Of a DNA stretch of 64,000 nucleotides, positions 34,198 through 43,769 are shown one piece after another. The notes under the pieces are model-generated. The model was not told the origin of the DNA. It did no database searches and saw only the letters and a list, made by a program, of their open reading frames with translations. Made by a program: the position numbers and the translations under genes. Location: positions 6,696,001 through 6,760,000 of the forward strand of contig NZ_CP114040.1 in NCBI RefSeq assembly GCF_026965555.1, given 5' to 3'. The stretch's first letter is position 1, and the number at the start of each line of letters is the position of its first letter. Source of the DNA: Nannocystis punicea. GTDB taxonomy: Bacteria; Myxococcota_A; Polyangia; Nannocystales; Nannocystaceae.

Positions 34198-35532
34198 CTA
34201 CTCGCGCACGAGCTCGGGCTTCACCAGCCCGGCTGCCGCCTCGGCGGCCGCCGTCGCCGACGGCACCTCGAGCCCGAACAGCTGCTGCACCGCGCCGGCC
34301 AGGTCGGCCTCGGCGCCCTCGCCCACGGCGGCCTGACGCAGCGCAGTCATCGGCTTGTGCAGCAGCTTCTGCACGATGCCGTTGGCGAGCGCCTCGACGG
34401 CTTTCTGCTGCTCCGGCGCCAGGCCTTGCAGCTTGCCGCGGACGCGGCCCAGCTCGGCCTCGGCGATGGCGCGCGCGTGCTGCTGCAGCGCCTGCACGAT
34501 CGGCCCGATCGAGCGGGCCCGCTGCCAGGCCACGAACTCGGCGACCTCCTCCTCCACCAGCGACCCGGCCCGGTCCGCCTCGGCCGCGCGGGCGCGCATG
34601 TTGTCGTGGACGATGCCCTGCAGGTCGTCGATGTTGTAGAGGAACACCTGCTCGAGGCGGGCCACCTCCGGCTCGACGTCGCGGGGCACCGCGATGTCGA
34701 CGAAGAAGATCGGCTTGCCGCGGCGGACCTTCATCACCGGTCGCAGCAGCGCGCGGTCGATCACCGGCCGCTGCGCGCCCGTGCTGGTCACCACGATGTC
34801 GGCGCGGCGGAGCTCGGCGTCGAGGCTGTCCCACGGCGCGAAGCGGGCCGACAGCTCGTCGGCCAGGGCGCGGCCGCGGGGCTCGCTGCGGTTGACCACC
34901 GCGATCTCGGCCACGCCGGCGGCCTTGAGGTGGACCCCGGCCTGCGACGCCATCTCGCCGGCGCCGACCAGCAGCGCGCCGCTGCCGGTGAGCTCGCCGA
35001 AGATCGAGCGCGCCAGGTCGACCGCCACCGAGGGCACGCTCGCCGCCCCACGAGCGACCTCGGTCTCGCTGCGGACCCGCTTGGCCGCGCGGAAGGCCGT
35101 GCCGAGGCAGCGGTCGAGCACCCCGCCGACGGTGCCCTCGCGCTGCGCCAACTCGAACGCGTCCTTCACCTGGCCGAGGATCTGCGGCTCGCCGACGACC
35201 ATGCTCTCGAGGCTGGCCGCCACGCGACAGATGTGACTCGCCGCCGCCCGGTCGCCGCGGACGAACGTGTGCGCCACCAGCTCGGCCAGCGGCACCGCGC
35301 GCGTGTCGGCGAGCGCCTGCAGCACGCGCTCGCCGGCGCGGGCCCAGTGAGGCGCGACCGCGTAGACCTCGACGCGGTTGCAGGTCGACACGATCATCAC
35401 CTCGCCGAGGCCGGCGCGCTCGCGCAGGGCCGACAGCGCGGCCGCGATGTCACCTGTCCCGAAGGCCAGGCGCTCGCGGAGCTCGACCGGCGCCGTCTTG
35501 TGGTTGAGGCCGACCGCCACGAGCTCCGTCAT
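34198..35532 (-). CDS. hemA: Glutamyl-tRNA reductase
   Basis: A 444-residue enzyme making glutamate-1-semialdehyde, the committed step of C5-pathway haem synthesis. The nucleophile is C51 in IVSTCNRVEVY; the GEPQILGQVKDAF segment, the NADPH site LLVGAGEMASQAGVHL and FVDIAVPRDVEP are conserved. The C-terminal dimerisation helices are present. The ATG overlaps the stop of the upstream HemX-like gene (ATGA). It is convergent with hemC, with an array between. Codons for FGTG (35452-35468) spell a hairpin-motif pair with no indel against the family. Confidence 0.96.
   Translation of the reverse strand: MTELVAVGLNHKTAPVELRERLAFGTGDIAAALSALRERAGLGEVMIVSTCNRVEVYAVAPHWARAGERVLQALADTRAVPLAELVAHTFVRGDRAAASHICRVAASLESMVVGEPQILGQVKDAFELAQREGTVGGVLDRCLGTAFRAAKRVRSETEVARGAASVPSVAVDLARSIFGELTGSGALLVGAGEMASQAGVHLKAAGVAEIAVVNRSEPRGRALADELSARFAPWDSLDAELRRADIVVTSTGAQRPVIDRALLRPVMKVRRGKPIFFVDIAVPRDVEPEVARLEQVFLYNIDDLQGIVHDNMRARAAEADRAGSLVEEEVAEFVAWQRARSIGPIVQALQQHARAIAEAELGRVRGKLQGLAPEQQKAVEALANGIVQKLLHKPMTALRQAAVGEGAEADLAGAVQQLFGLEVPSATAAAEAAAGLVKPELVRE
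35452..35468. repeat. In-gene hairpin motif (hemA)
   Basis: CACCTGTCC-CGAA-GGCC on codons GGG ACA GGT near the HemA N-terminus. Confidence 0.55.
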
Positions 35533-36338
35533 GCGCGCACCCCGTACCATACGAGCACGAGCAGCGTGCACGCGAACGCGGCGAGGGTGAGCAGCGCCGA
35601 CTTGCGGCCGCGCACCCCGAGGGCCGCGCGCATCACCAGGATCGCCGCGCTGCACAGCCACGCCGCCGCGGCCATCACGACCTCGATCCAGCGCCCGCCG
35701 ATCGCCGCCACCCCGCCCGACTTCACCGTCCACAGCACCCCGGTGACGATCGTCAGCGTCAGCACCGGCACGACCAGCATGACAGCATGGTAGTGCAGGC
35801 GCTCGAGGCCGGTCAGCGACAGGCCACCCGGCTGCGGCTTCCAGCGTTTCAGCCGCAGTCGCCGGTCCATCGTCAAGTAGAGCGCGGCGATGCCCGCCGC
35901 GATCGTGAAGCCGCCGAGACCCGCCGTCGCCAGGCCGATGTGCGCCTTGGCGAGCGCGCTGGTGGGCGCGGGCAACGGGTCGTGCACGCTCGCGGCGCCG
36001 AACATCACGCCGACCGACAGGCCGAGCAGGCCGACCGGCGCCACGATCGCGCCGAGCGTCGCCGCCCTGCGGATCCGTCCGACCACGAGGCCGCCGATCA
36101 CCGCGATAAGCGCGCCGAAGCTGGTCGCCAGGAACACCGAGCCGAACGGATGCTCGCCTGCCACGCACTGCGCGCCGATGCATGCGACGTGCAGCGCCGC
36201 CGCGATCGCCAGCAAAATCCCCGCGCGCGCCTCGCGGTGCAGCGCGTCCGCGCGCGCCTCGCTCGCGGGAGGGTCGAGCGCGTACGCGAAGATCGCGGCC
36301 CCGTAGGCGAGCGAGGCGAGGATGAACAGGACGAGCAT
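35529..36338 (-). CDS. HemX/CcsA-like membrane protein
   Basis: A 269-residue integral membrane protein with about eight hydrophobic helices. It belongs by appearance to the cytochrome c assembly/HemX (CcsA-like) group, with conserved His in AKAHIGLATAGLGGF and LERLHYHAVML and a tryptophan-bearing segment GVLWTVKSGGVAAIGGRWIEV. HemX modulates HemA level in Bacillus, while CcsA handles haem for cytochrome c; the ATGA overlap with hemA favours a HemX-type role. The WGxxWxWD haem-handling motif of CcsA is not intact, which also fits HemX. Confidence 0.75.
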   Translation of the reverse strand: MLVLFILASLAYGAAIFAYALDPPASEARADALHREARAGILLAIAAALHVACIGAQCVAGEHPFGSVFLATSFGALIAVIGGLVVGRIRRAATLGAIVAPVGLLGLSVGVMFGAASVHDPLPAPTSALAKAHIGLATAGLGGFTIAAGIAALYLTMDRRLRLKRWKPQPGGLSLTGLERLHYHAVMLVVPVLTLTIVTGVLWTVKSGGVAAIGGRWIEVVMAAAAWLCSAAILVMRAALGVRGRKSALLTLAAFACTLLVLVWYGVRA

Positions 36339-36344
36339 GCGACG

Positions 36345-36731
36345 CTAGTTGTCGGACGACGTGCCGAGGACCTCGATCTGTTGCATGAGTCGGCCCCACG
36401 TCGGCCCGTCGAGGCGGACCTCGGCGCCGCGCGCGTCGACCACTGTGGCGATGAAGCCGGGCTTCACGGTGTACGCGTAGTCTCCCATCACGACCGAGCT
36501 CTCGTAATGGTCGGCGCCCATCTGCGCCAGCTCTTGCGACGTCTTCACGCGGCCGACGACGTCATGAGGATCGGCCTCCCCGCCGTCGATGCGTTCGAAC
36601 CACACCGCGGGGTTGATGAAGAGATCGACCGACGGCGGACCTGACACGCGGAGGAGGTCCTGCTCGAGGGACACGCCCCCGGTCGAGAGCCAGGTGTCGA
36701 CGAGGGTCTGAGCGACGAAGATCCGCGGCAT
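36345..36731 (-). CDS. Conserved-looking protein of unknown function
   Basis: A 128-residue protein starting MPRIFVAQTLVDTWLSTGGV. It reads like a small alpha/beta regulatory or PilZ-sized domain: VSLEQDLLRVSGP, then FINPAVWFERIDGGEADPHDVVGRVKT and YAYTVKPGFIATVVD. No catalytic motif is seen and I do not recognise the family. It ends 6 bp before the HemX-like gene and is probably the first gene of the unknown-hemX-hemA operon. The shorter start was used because the preceding in-frame residues are Arg/Pro-rich and unlike a real N-terminus. Confidence 0.65.
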   Translation of the reverse strand: MPRIFVAQTLVDTWLSTGGVSLEQDLLRVSGPPSVDLFINPAVWFERIDGGEADPHDVVGRVKTSQELAQMGADHYESSVVMGDYAYTVKPGFIATVVDARGAEVRLDGPTWGRLMQQIEVLGTSSDN

Positions 36732-36924
36732 GCCCGGCCAGGGTAGCCGCGCGCGTGCGGCCTCACAACCCTTGCGCCGCCGCGGGCCCGGCACCATGCT
36801 CTGGCCGGCGCGGACGCCCGGAGCGCCGCGCGCCGCCGCCGCGAGCGGCCCGACTCACTGCAAGCCCGTCCAAGCCTGACTGCTTCACGGCCCTCTGGCC
36901 TGCACCTCACCAGCCCCAACCACC

Positions 36925-37254
36925 ATGGCATCCGACAAGATCACCCACACCACGGACCAAACTTTCAAGAACGACGTCCTCGACTCGCAGACCCCGGTCC
37001 TGGTCGACTTCTGGGCCACTTGGTGCGGTCCTTGCCGCGCGATCGCGCCCCACCTCGACGCCCTCGCCGACGAGCTCGGCCCGCAGATCAAGATCGTCAA
37101 GCTCGACGTCGATCGCAACCAGAACACCGCCGTCGAGTACGGCGTCACCAACATCCCCACCCTGCTGCTGTTCAAGGACGGCAAGCTGGCCAACCGCATG
37201 GTCGGCGGCGGCTCGCGCGGCAAGATCGCCGAGTTCATCAAGACCGTCGTCTGA
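36925..37254 (+). CDS. trxA: Thioredoxin
   Basis: A 109-residue thioredoxin with the canonical active site WATWCGPCRAIAP (about 31-43), the conserved cis-proline in TNIPTLLLFKDG and GGSRGKIAEF at the C-terminus. It reduces protein disulfides in the cytoplasm. No signal peptide. The transcript ends in a strong terminator built from two hairpin-repeat units just downstream. Confidence 0.97.
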   Translation: MASDKITHTTDQTFKNDVLDSQTPVLVDFWATWCGPCRAIAPHLDALADELGPQIKIVKLDVDRNQNTAVEYGVTNIPTLLLFKDGKLANRMVGGGSRGKIAEFIKTVV

Positions 37255-37276
37255 ACCGGCGCTCCGCCAGGGCAGC

Positions 37277-37315
37277 ACAAAAGGACAGGTCCTTCGGGAC
37301 CTGTCCTTTTGTTTT
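37277..37315 (+). terminator. trxA terminator made of two hairpin-repeat units
   Basis: A 14-bp perfect stem (AAAAGGACAGGTCC / GGACCTGTCCTTTT) with a TTCG loop, followed by GTTTT. The A and T tracts make it symmetrical, so it should also terminate the convergent methyltransferase gene. The GGACAGGTCC-TTCG-GGACCTGTCC core is the 14-bp repeat at its usual pitch, here with a C(UUCG)G tetraloop. Confidence 0.93.
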
Positions 37316-37330
37316 AGTCGCCTGCGGGCG

Positions 37331-38245
37331 CTACGGCTTGACGAACTTGAGCGTCATGCGGTCGCTCTCGCCGATGGCCGCGTACTTGTCGCGGTCCTTG
37401 TCGCCGAGCTCGAACGACGGCGGCAGGGTCCACACGCCCTTCTCGTAGTCCTTGGTGTCCTTCGGGTTGGCGTTGATCTCCGAGCGGGCCTGCAGCTTGA
37501 AGCCGAACGACTCGATGCGGGACACCACCCAGTCCTCGGGCAGGTAGCCGGTCTCGGCGATCTTCTTCGGGTCGTCGACCGGCTGCGGCTTGGCGCGGTG
37601 GGCCTCGACGCCGAGCACGCCGCCGGGCTTGAGCGCCTTGAAGGCCGCGCCGTAGATCGCGCCGTCGATGCCGTCCTCGACCCACCCGTGGGTGTTGCGG
37701 AACGTGACCACCAGGTCGACCGAGTTCTCGGGCGCGAGCACCAGCGCCGACGGGTCGGTCACCGTCACCACCTCGACCTTGTCGTAGACCTCGGGCGCGC
37801 CGGCCAGCTTGTCCTTGAACTTGTTGCCGTTGCGGGTCTGGTAGGCGTCGGGCGGGCCGCTGGTGTCGAAGTTGGTGACGATGAGCTTGCCGCTGTCGCG
37901 CAGCGTCGGCGCCAGGATCTCGGTGAACCAGCCGCCGCCGCCCGGCCACAGCTCGACCACCGTCTGGTCCTTCTTGAGGCCGAAGAACAGCAGCGTCTCG
38001 AGCGGGTGGCGGTACTGGTCGCGGGCGCGGTTCTCGGCCGAGCGCTGCGGGCCGGCGATCGCCGCCTTGAGCGCCTCCGCGGTCGCGGGATCGGCGTCGC
38101 GGGCGGCTGCGGCTGCGGGATCTTCGCCGCCGGGAGCCGGGGTCTCCGCCGGCGTCGTGGCCGGCTTGGCGGCGCAACCTGGGAGGACGAGCGTCGTGAC
38201 CAGGACGGTCGACGAGAGGGAGCGAAGGGCCGTGCGCAAGAACAT
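37331..38245 (-). CDS. SAM-methyltransferase-fold lipoprotein
   Basis: A 304-residue protein with a lipoprotein signal (LVTTLVLPGCAAK, lipobox Cys at about 24), a Pro/Ala/Glu linker and a class I methyltransferase-like Rossmann domain: VVELWPGGGGWFTEILAP (motif I, about 92-109), IVTNFDTSG, VDLVVTFRNTHGW and LKPGGVLGVEAH. A SAM-binding fold on an exported lipoprotein is odd because SAM is cytoplasmic, so it may bind another ligand or be retained. The ATG gives the complete signal peptide. Convergent with trxA across the shared terminator. Confidence 0.8.
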   Translation of the reverse strand: MFLRTALRSLSSTVLVTTLVLPGCAAKPATTPAETPAPGGEDPAAAAARDADPATAEALKAAIAGPQRSAENRARDQYRHPLETLLFFGLKKDQTVVELWPGGGGWFTEILAPTLRDSGKLIVTNFDTSGPPDAYQTRNGNKFKDKLAGAPEVYDKVEVVTVTDPSALVLAPENSVDLVVTFRNTHGWVEDGIDGAIYGAAFKALKPGGVLGVEAHRAKPQPVDDPKKIAETGYLPEDWVVSRIESFGFKLQARSEINANPKDTKDYEKGVWTLPPSFELGDKDRDKYAAIGESDRMTLKFVKP

Positions 38246-38380
38246 GCGCCGCGAACATACTCCACCGCACTGGGCCGGCCATCCGGCGGACCACCGGTGA
38301 GCTGAGCCACGTCACCCCGCCCCGCACGTCCCCGTCTTTGCCTTTCGAAGCCTGCGCACGGGTGTTAAACCGAACATCGC

Positions 38381-40321
38381 ATGAAGCTTCGCGGCAGGAT
38401 CCTCTGGCTCACCGACGACCCGCAGGGCATCACCCAGCAGCTGACGGGCACGGATCTCGACGCCCGCGCAGACGCCGCCCCGCCGCTGCACTACGGCGTC
38501 AACACCGACCTGATGATCAGCGGCGCCGCCTGCACCCTCGGCTACACCGGCGACATCCTCGGCCCCTACTTCCTCGAGAACTTCAAGGAGCAGGTCCAAA
38601 AGGACAGCGTCAAGGACGGCGGCTTCCAGGTCGTCGTCGGCGGCGACGCCTACGGCTCCGGCTCGAGCCGCGAGGTCGCGGTGGTCGCCCACCAGGGCGC
38701 CGGCATCGAGCTGGTGGTGGCCCGCAGCTTCCAGCGGATCTTCCAGGAGAACATGGTCTACAGCGGCCTGCCGTTCACCACCGACTTCGGGGTGATCGGC
38801 CGCCTGCAGGCCGGCGAGGACGTCGACCTCGGCGACCTCGCGGCCGAGCTGCCGCCGTTCTTCCGCGCCGTCGTGCAAAACGGTGGCCTGCTGCGCTACG
38901 GCACCCGCCTGCTCGCCGGCGAGATCGAGCCCGAGTACCGCACCGACGCGCCGGCACGCCCGCTCAACTGCGTCGAGAAGATCATCGCCGCGCGCACCTG
39001 GACCGGCGGCGACCGCTTCGGCATCGCCGCGGTGGGGCCCGGCGACCAGGTGCTGTGCGAGGTCGGCTTCCGCGGCGTGCACGAGTACACCGGCGGCATG
39101 GTGATGTCGCTCTACGAGCAGGAGTGGGGCAACACGCCGGTCAAGAACCCCGAGCTCGCGGCCGCCTTCGAGGACCACTTCGTCCTCATCGATCAGCCGA
39201 CCGTCCCGCTGCGGGTCAAGAAGCAGCGGCTCGACTCGGCCCGGCAGCTGCGCGACGAGATGGTCAGCGCCAGCCTCAAGAACGGCATCCGGATCCACGG
39301 GCCCGGCCAGAAGTACGACGCAGGCGTGTGCCACCGCATCGTCGTCGAGCAGTACGGCAACCCGGGCACCATCATCATCCTCACCGACTCGCACACCCCG
39401 ACCGCCGGCGTGCTCAACGCCTTCGCGTTCGGCGTCGGCTCGACCGCCATGGCCTTCGCGCTGCGCACCGGCCTGATCCCGGTCACGGTGCCGAAGACGG
39501 TGCGGATCTGGGTCACCGGCGACGCCCGCGGCGTCGTCTCGCCGAAGGACCTCATCCTCCACATCATCGGCGACCCGTACTTCCGCGAGGAGCAGTGGCG
39601 CACCTCCGCCACCGACACCTGCGTGATCCAGATCGGCGGCCCCGGCCTCGATCAGTGGAACGTCGACGAGCTCAGCGTCCTCACCAACATGACCGTCGAG
39701 GGCGGCCTCATGACCGGCGTCGTCGAGCCGTGCGCGCCCGTGCGAGAGTTCCTGCGCGCCCGCCGTCCCGGCGTCGACACCGACGCCATGTTCGTCGAGC
39801 CCGACGAAGGCGCCGAGTACGTGCGCACCATCGCCATCGACCTCGCCGACGTCCCGCTGACCGTCGCCACCCCCGGCGACTCGCGCAACCGCGCCGCTCT
39901 GGCCGACGTCGTCGACGTCCCGATCCACAACGTCGTCATCGCCTCGTGCACCGGCGGCTCGCTCGCCGACCTGCGCGCCGCTGCCGACGTCCTGCGCGGC
40001 CGCACGCTCGCGCCGAAGGTCCGCGTCACCGTCACGCCCTCGAGCGCCGAGGTCAGCGCCTCCGCCGAGCGCGAGGGCCTGCTCGGCCTGTTCCGCGAGC
40101 TGGGGGCCGTGGTCACCGCGCCCGGCTGCGGCTCGTGCATCGGCAACGGCCCGGGGATCCCGCTCGAGGGCGAGACCACCGCGAGCACGACCAACCGCAA
40201 CTTCGATCGCCGCATGGGCGCTCCGGGTCCGGTCTACCTCGTGTCGCCGGCCGTCGCGGCGGCCTCGGCCGTCACCGGTCACCTCACGGATCCGCGAAGC
40301 CTGGAGCGCGCGCAGGCCTGA
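38381..40321 (+). CDS. Aconitase-family hydratase with swivel domain first
   Basis: A 646-residue fusion of LeuD-like and LeuC-like parts in reversed order. Residues about 1-170 are the swivel domain (LGYTGDILGPYFLENF, GGDAYGSGSSREVA). Residues about 180-640 are the Fe-S catalytic part: LTDSHTPTAGVLNAFAFGVG (about 336), ASCTGGSLADL with one cluster Cys (about 524) and GCGSCIGNGPG with two (about 583 and 586). All three [4Fe-4S] ligands are present. Substrate (citrate, isopropylmalate, homocitrate or other) is unknown. No leuB or other pathway gene is adjacent. A hairpin motif occurs at 38591-38608. Confidence 0.85.
   Translation: MKLRGRILWLTDDPQGITQQLTGTDLDARADAAPPLHYGVNTDLMISGAACTLGYTGDILGPYFLENFKEQVQKDSVKDGGFQVVVGGDAYGSGSSREVAVVAHQGAGIELVVARSFQRIFQENMVYSGLPFTTDFGVIGRLQAGEDVDLGDLAAELPPFFRAVVQNGGLLRYGTRLLAGEIEPEYRTDAPARPLNCVEKIIAARTWTGGDRFGIAAVGPGDQVLCEVGFRGVHEYTGGMVMSLYEQEWGNTPVKNPELAAAFEDHFVLIDQPTVPLRVKKQRLDSARQLRDEMVSASLKNGIRIHGPGQKYDAGVCHRIVVEQYGNPGTIIILTDSHTPTAGVLNAFAFGVGSTAMAFALRTGLIPVTVPKTVRIWVTGDARGVVSPKDLILHIIGDPYFREEQWRTSATDTCVIQIGGPGLDQWNVDELSVLTNMTVEGGLMTGVVEPCAPVREFLRARRPGVDTDAMFVEPDEGAEYVRTIAIDLADVPLTVATPGDSRNRAALADVVDVPIHNVVIASCTGGSLADLRAAADVLRGRTLAPKVRVTVTPSSAEVSASAEREGLLGLFRELGAVVTAPGCGSCIGNGPGIPLEGETTASTTNRNFDRRMGAPGPVYLVSPAVAAASAVTGHLTDPRSLERAQA
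38591..38608. repeat. In-gene hairpin motif (aconitase-family gene)
   Basis: CAGGTCC-AAAA-GGACAGC at 14-bp pitch on codons for QVQKDS. Confidence 0.55.
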
Positions 40322-40512
40322 TCGCCCGCGCCGGCCGCGGCCCTCCGCGCGAGCGAGCGACGGAGCGTGCGTCACACCTGCGTGCACGCCACGTCGCAGC
40401 GGCGTGATCGGACGCGGACCCGTGCAGCCTCACTCGCGCGCGCAGGCGTGATCGAACGCGCCGGCCGCCGGCTTGTCGGTGGGGCGCCGCTCGGCGTACC
40501 GTTTGCGCCTCT

Positions 40513-42081
<1,569 letters not shown>

Positions 42082-42115
42082 CGCCCGCCCGCCTGCGCGC
42101 TATCCTCGAGCACGC

Positions 42116-42349
42116 ATGCCGATCCTGATCGCGCTGGTCGTGCTCGTCGCGGTCCTCGGGGGCGTCGCCTACGCCGGCTTCGCCCGCTTCCTCGAGCACC
42201 GCGAGCGCATGGCCGCGCTCGAGGCCCAGCGCCCGCGCGTGATCCTGGCCCTCCCGCCCGGGGACAGCCGCGACACCGATCAGCTGACCGAGGAGATCCT
42301 CGCCGCCTGCCGCCAGAAGGGCGTCGACGTCGACCTCGACCTCCGCTGA
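42116..42349 (+). CDS. Small single-pass membrane protein, unknown
   Basis: A 77-residue protein with one N-terminal transmembrane helix (3-24) and a charged soluble tail containing LEAQRPRVILALPPGDSRDTDQLTEEIL. The tail has an alternating hydrophobic strand then an acidic helix, suggesting a small folded domain rather than chance coding. It lies 34 bp after the aldehyde dehydrogenase on the same strand. I do not recognise it. Confidence 0.55.
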   Translation: MPILIALVVLVAVLGGVAYAGFARFLEHRERMAALEAQRPRVILALPPGDSRDTDQLTEEILAACRQKGVDVDLDLR

Positions 42350-42368
42350 TCGGGCCGTTAGGCTCCAG

Positions 42369-42436
42369 AGGACATGTCCGTAAAGCTGTGTCGGTATGAA
42401 CATGTCCAGGAGGACATGCTCGTTCGGACATACCCG
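42369..42436. repeat. Five-unit 14-bp-pitch hairpin array
   Basis: Cores GACATGTCC, GCTGTGTCG, AACATGTCC, GACATGCTC and GACATACCC at exactly 14 bp. Stems include TGTCC-AGGA-GGACA and TGCTC-GTTC-GGACA; the second unit is degenerate. It lies about 30 bp upstream of the next lipoprotein start. Confidence 0.9.
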
Positions 42437-42465
42437 GATCGACGCCCGTCTGCTAGGCTCGGGGC

Positions 42466-43164
42466 ATGAAGAGCTTAACGAATCATCCCTGGTACGGCCT
42501 GCTGCTCCTGCTCTGCGCGGCGTGCACTCCCGGCAACGCGGAGACCACGGCCGACCCCACGACCACGGCCGACCCCACGACCACGACCACGGCCGACCCC
42601 ACGACCACGACCACGGCCGAGACCACGGCCGAGACCACGACCAACCCCACGACCACGGCCGAGACCACGGCACCGACGTCGACCGGCGAAGCGTGTCCGA
42701 TCGACGAACCGGCGAGCGATTGTTGCTGCTTCGCCCACTCCTCCGGCTGCGAAACGCCGACCGAGGTGCTGTGCGAAGCGACCGTCGCCTGCGACGACAT
42801 CCTCGTCGCACACGACGGCGACATCGCGGTCGTGGAGAACCCCGCGGCGCTGGAGTGCGCGCTGACGGCCCTGCGCGACCGGACGCCGGGGCAGCTCCGG
42901 GTGATCTACCACTGGGGCATGCCGGAGCTCATGAACGAATGGACCTTCCTCTACGTGCAAGCAGACGGCACCGCGTTCGAGAACCGCGGCGCCGCCCTCG
43001 ATGACTTCTACGCCGACGACCTGGTCCACCGCTCGCTGCAGCCGGCGGAGGTCTTCGAGCAGTGCCTGCAGGAGTCCGACCCGGCGGCCCGGCTGGATTG
43101 CGTCGAGAAGGCGGGGTCCGGCGAGCCGCTCGCGACTTGCCTGTCGATGTGTGGGATCTTCTGA
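42466..43164 (+). CDS. Secreted Cys-rich lipoprotein with Thr-rich linker
   Basis: A 232-residue lipoprotein: signal LLLLLCAACTPGN with the lipobox Cys at about 20, then a 45-residue linker almost wholly of Thr with Ala, Glu, Asp and Pro. The linker is encoded by a simple-sequence run of GACCACGGCC-type units (about 42541-42675). A Cys-rich domain follows with CPIDEPASDCCCF and a C-terminal CLQESDPAARLDCVEKAG...CLSMCG set. No catalytic motif is recognised. The linker style recurs in five other proteins of this window. Confidence 0.8.
   Translation: MKSLTNHPWYGLLLLLCAACTPGNAETTADPTTTADPTTTTTADPTTTTTAETTAETTTNPTTTAETTAPTSTGEACPIDEPASDCCCFAHSSGCETPTEVLCEATVACDDILVAHDGDIAVVENPAALECALTALRDRTPGQLRVIYHWGMPELMNEWTFLYVQADGTAFENRGAALDDFYADDLVHRSLQPAEVFEQCLQESDPAARLDCVEKAGSGEPLATCLSMCGIF
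42541..42675. repeat. Simple-sequence run encoding a Thr-rich linker
   Basis: Repeated GACCACGGCC / GACCCCAC blocks encode (T/A/D/E/P)n. The unit is close to 6 bp or multiples, so length changes would keep frame. Confidence 0.8.
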
Positions 43165-43214
43165 GCCGTCCCAGAGATCGAGCCCAGCCGACCGTCCCCG
43201 GATAGACTCGCCGG

Positions 43215-43646
43215 GTGCGGACCCTCTTCCGATGGTGCTCGCTGGCAGCGCTCTTGCTGTGCGTGGCCGGCACCTCGCTCGCGGCTTGCCCGGGCGCGCC
43301 GGCGAATCGTTTCTCCCGACCCGAACGCGAGTGGCAAGGCATGCTGCCCGATCCCACCACGGTCTGGCCATGCATGCCGGATGGCACGTGCTCGATGGCC
43401 CGGGCGTGCATCGACGGCCGATGCCTGCCCTGCGCGCACGACAAGGAGTGCCGCGCCGTCGAGCGCTGCGTGTTCGCGCACTGCGTGCTCAGCGACCGCA
43501 TCGAATGTCGTTCGCGCCGCGACTGCGACGATCCGGAGGCGCTCTGTCTGTTGTCCGGATACACGCCCCTCGATCCGCGAAGCAACCGGGACATGCACGC
43601 GTACTGCCGATCGCCCCGCGGGGGCACCCGGGAATTCGCGGAGTGA
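43215..43646 (+). CDS. Small secreted Cys-rich protein, unknown
   Basis: A 143-residue exported protein: signal peptide (about 1-24, ending SLAACPGAP) and at least eleven cysteines in the mature part, arranged CMPDGTCSMARACIDGRCLPCAHDKEC-like and CVFAHC, then CRSRRDCDD. The pattern resembles Cys-knot or EGF-like disulfide-rich secreted proteins of myxobacteria. GTG start is needed to include the signal. 50 bp separate it from the previous lipoprotein. No known function. Confidence 0.7.
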   Translation: MRTLFRWCSLAALLLCVAGTSLAACPGAPANRFSRPEREWQGMLPDPTTVWPCMPDGTCSMARACIDGRCLPCAHDKECRAVERCVFAHCVLSDRIECRSRRDCDDPEALCLLSGYTPLDPRSNRDMHAYCRSPRGGTREFAE

Positions 43647-43769
43647 GCGGCGCCTCGACCCGCTCGAGCCGCCGAAGAGCTCCTCGGCAAAGCCGCGCAG
43701 CGACGGCATCGAACCGAACGCCACCGCCCGGCTGGCGCCTTCGCTCGCGCGATTCACAGCGCGAAGAGT

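Noticed and set aside
40322..40512. Short GATCG-CGCCGGCCG repeats in the gap before the aldehyde dehydrogenase
   Set aside because: Too short and imperfect to separate from GC-rich background.
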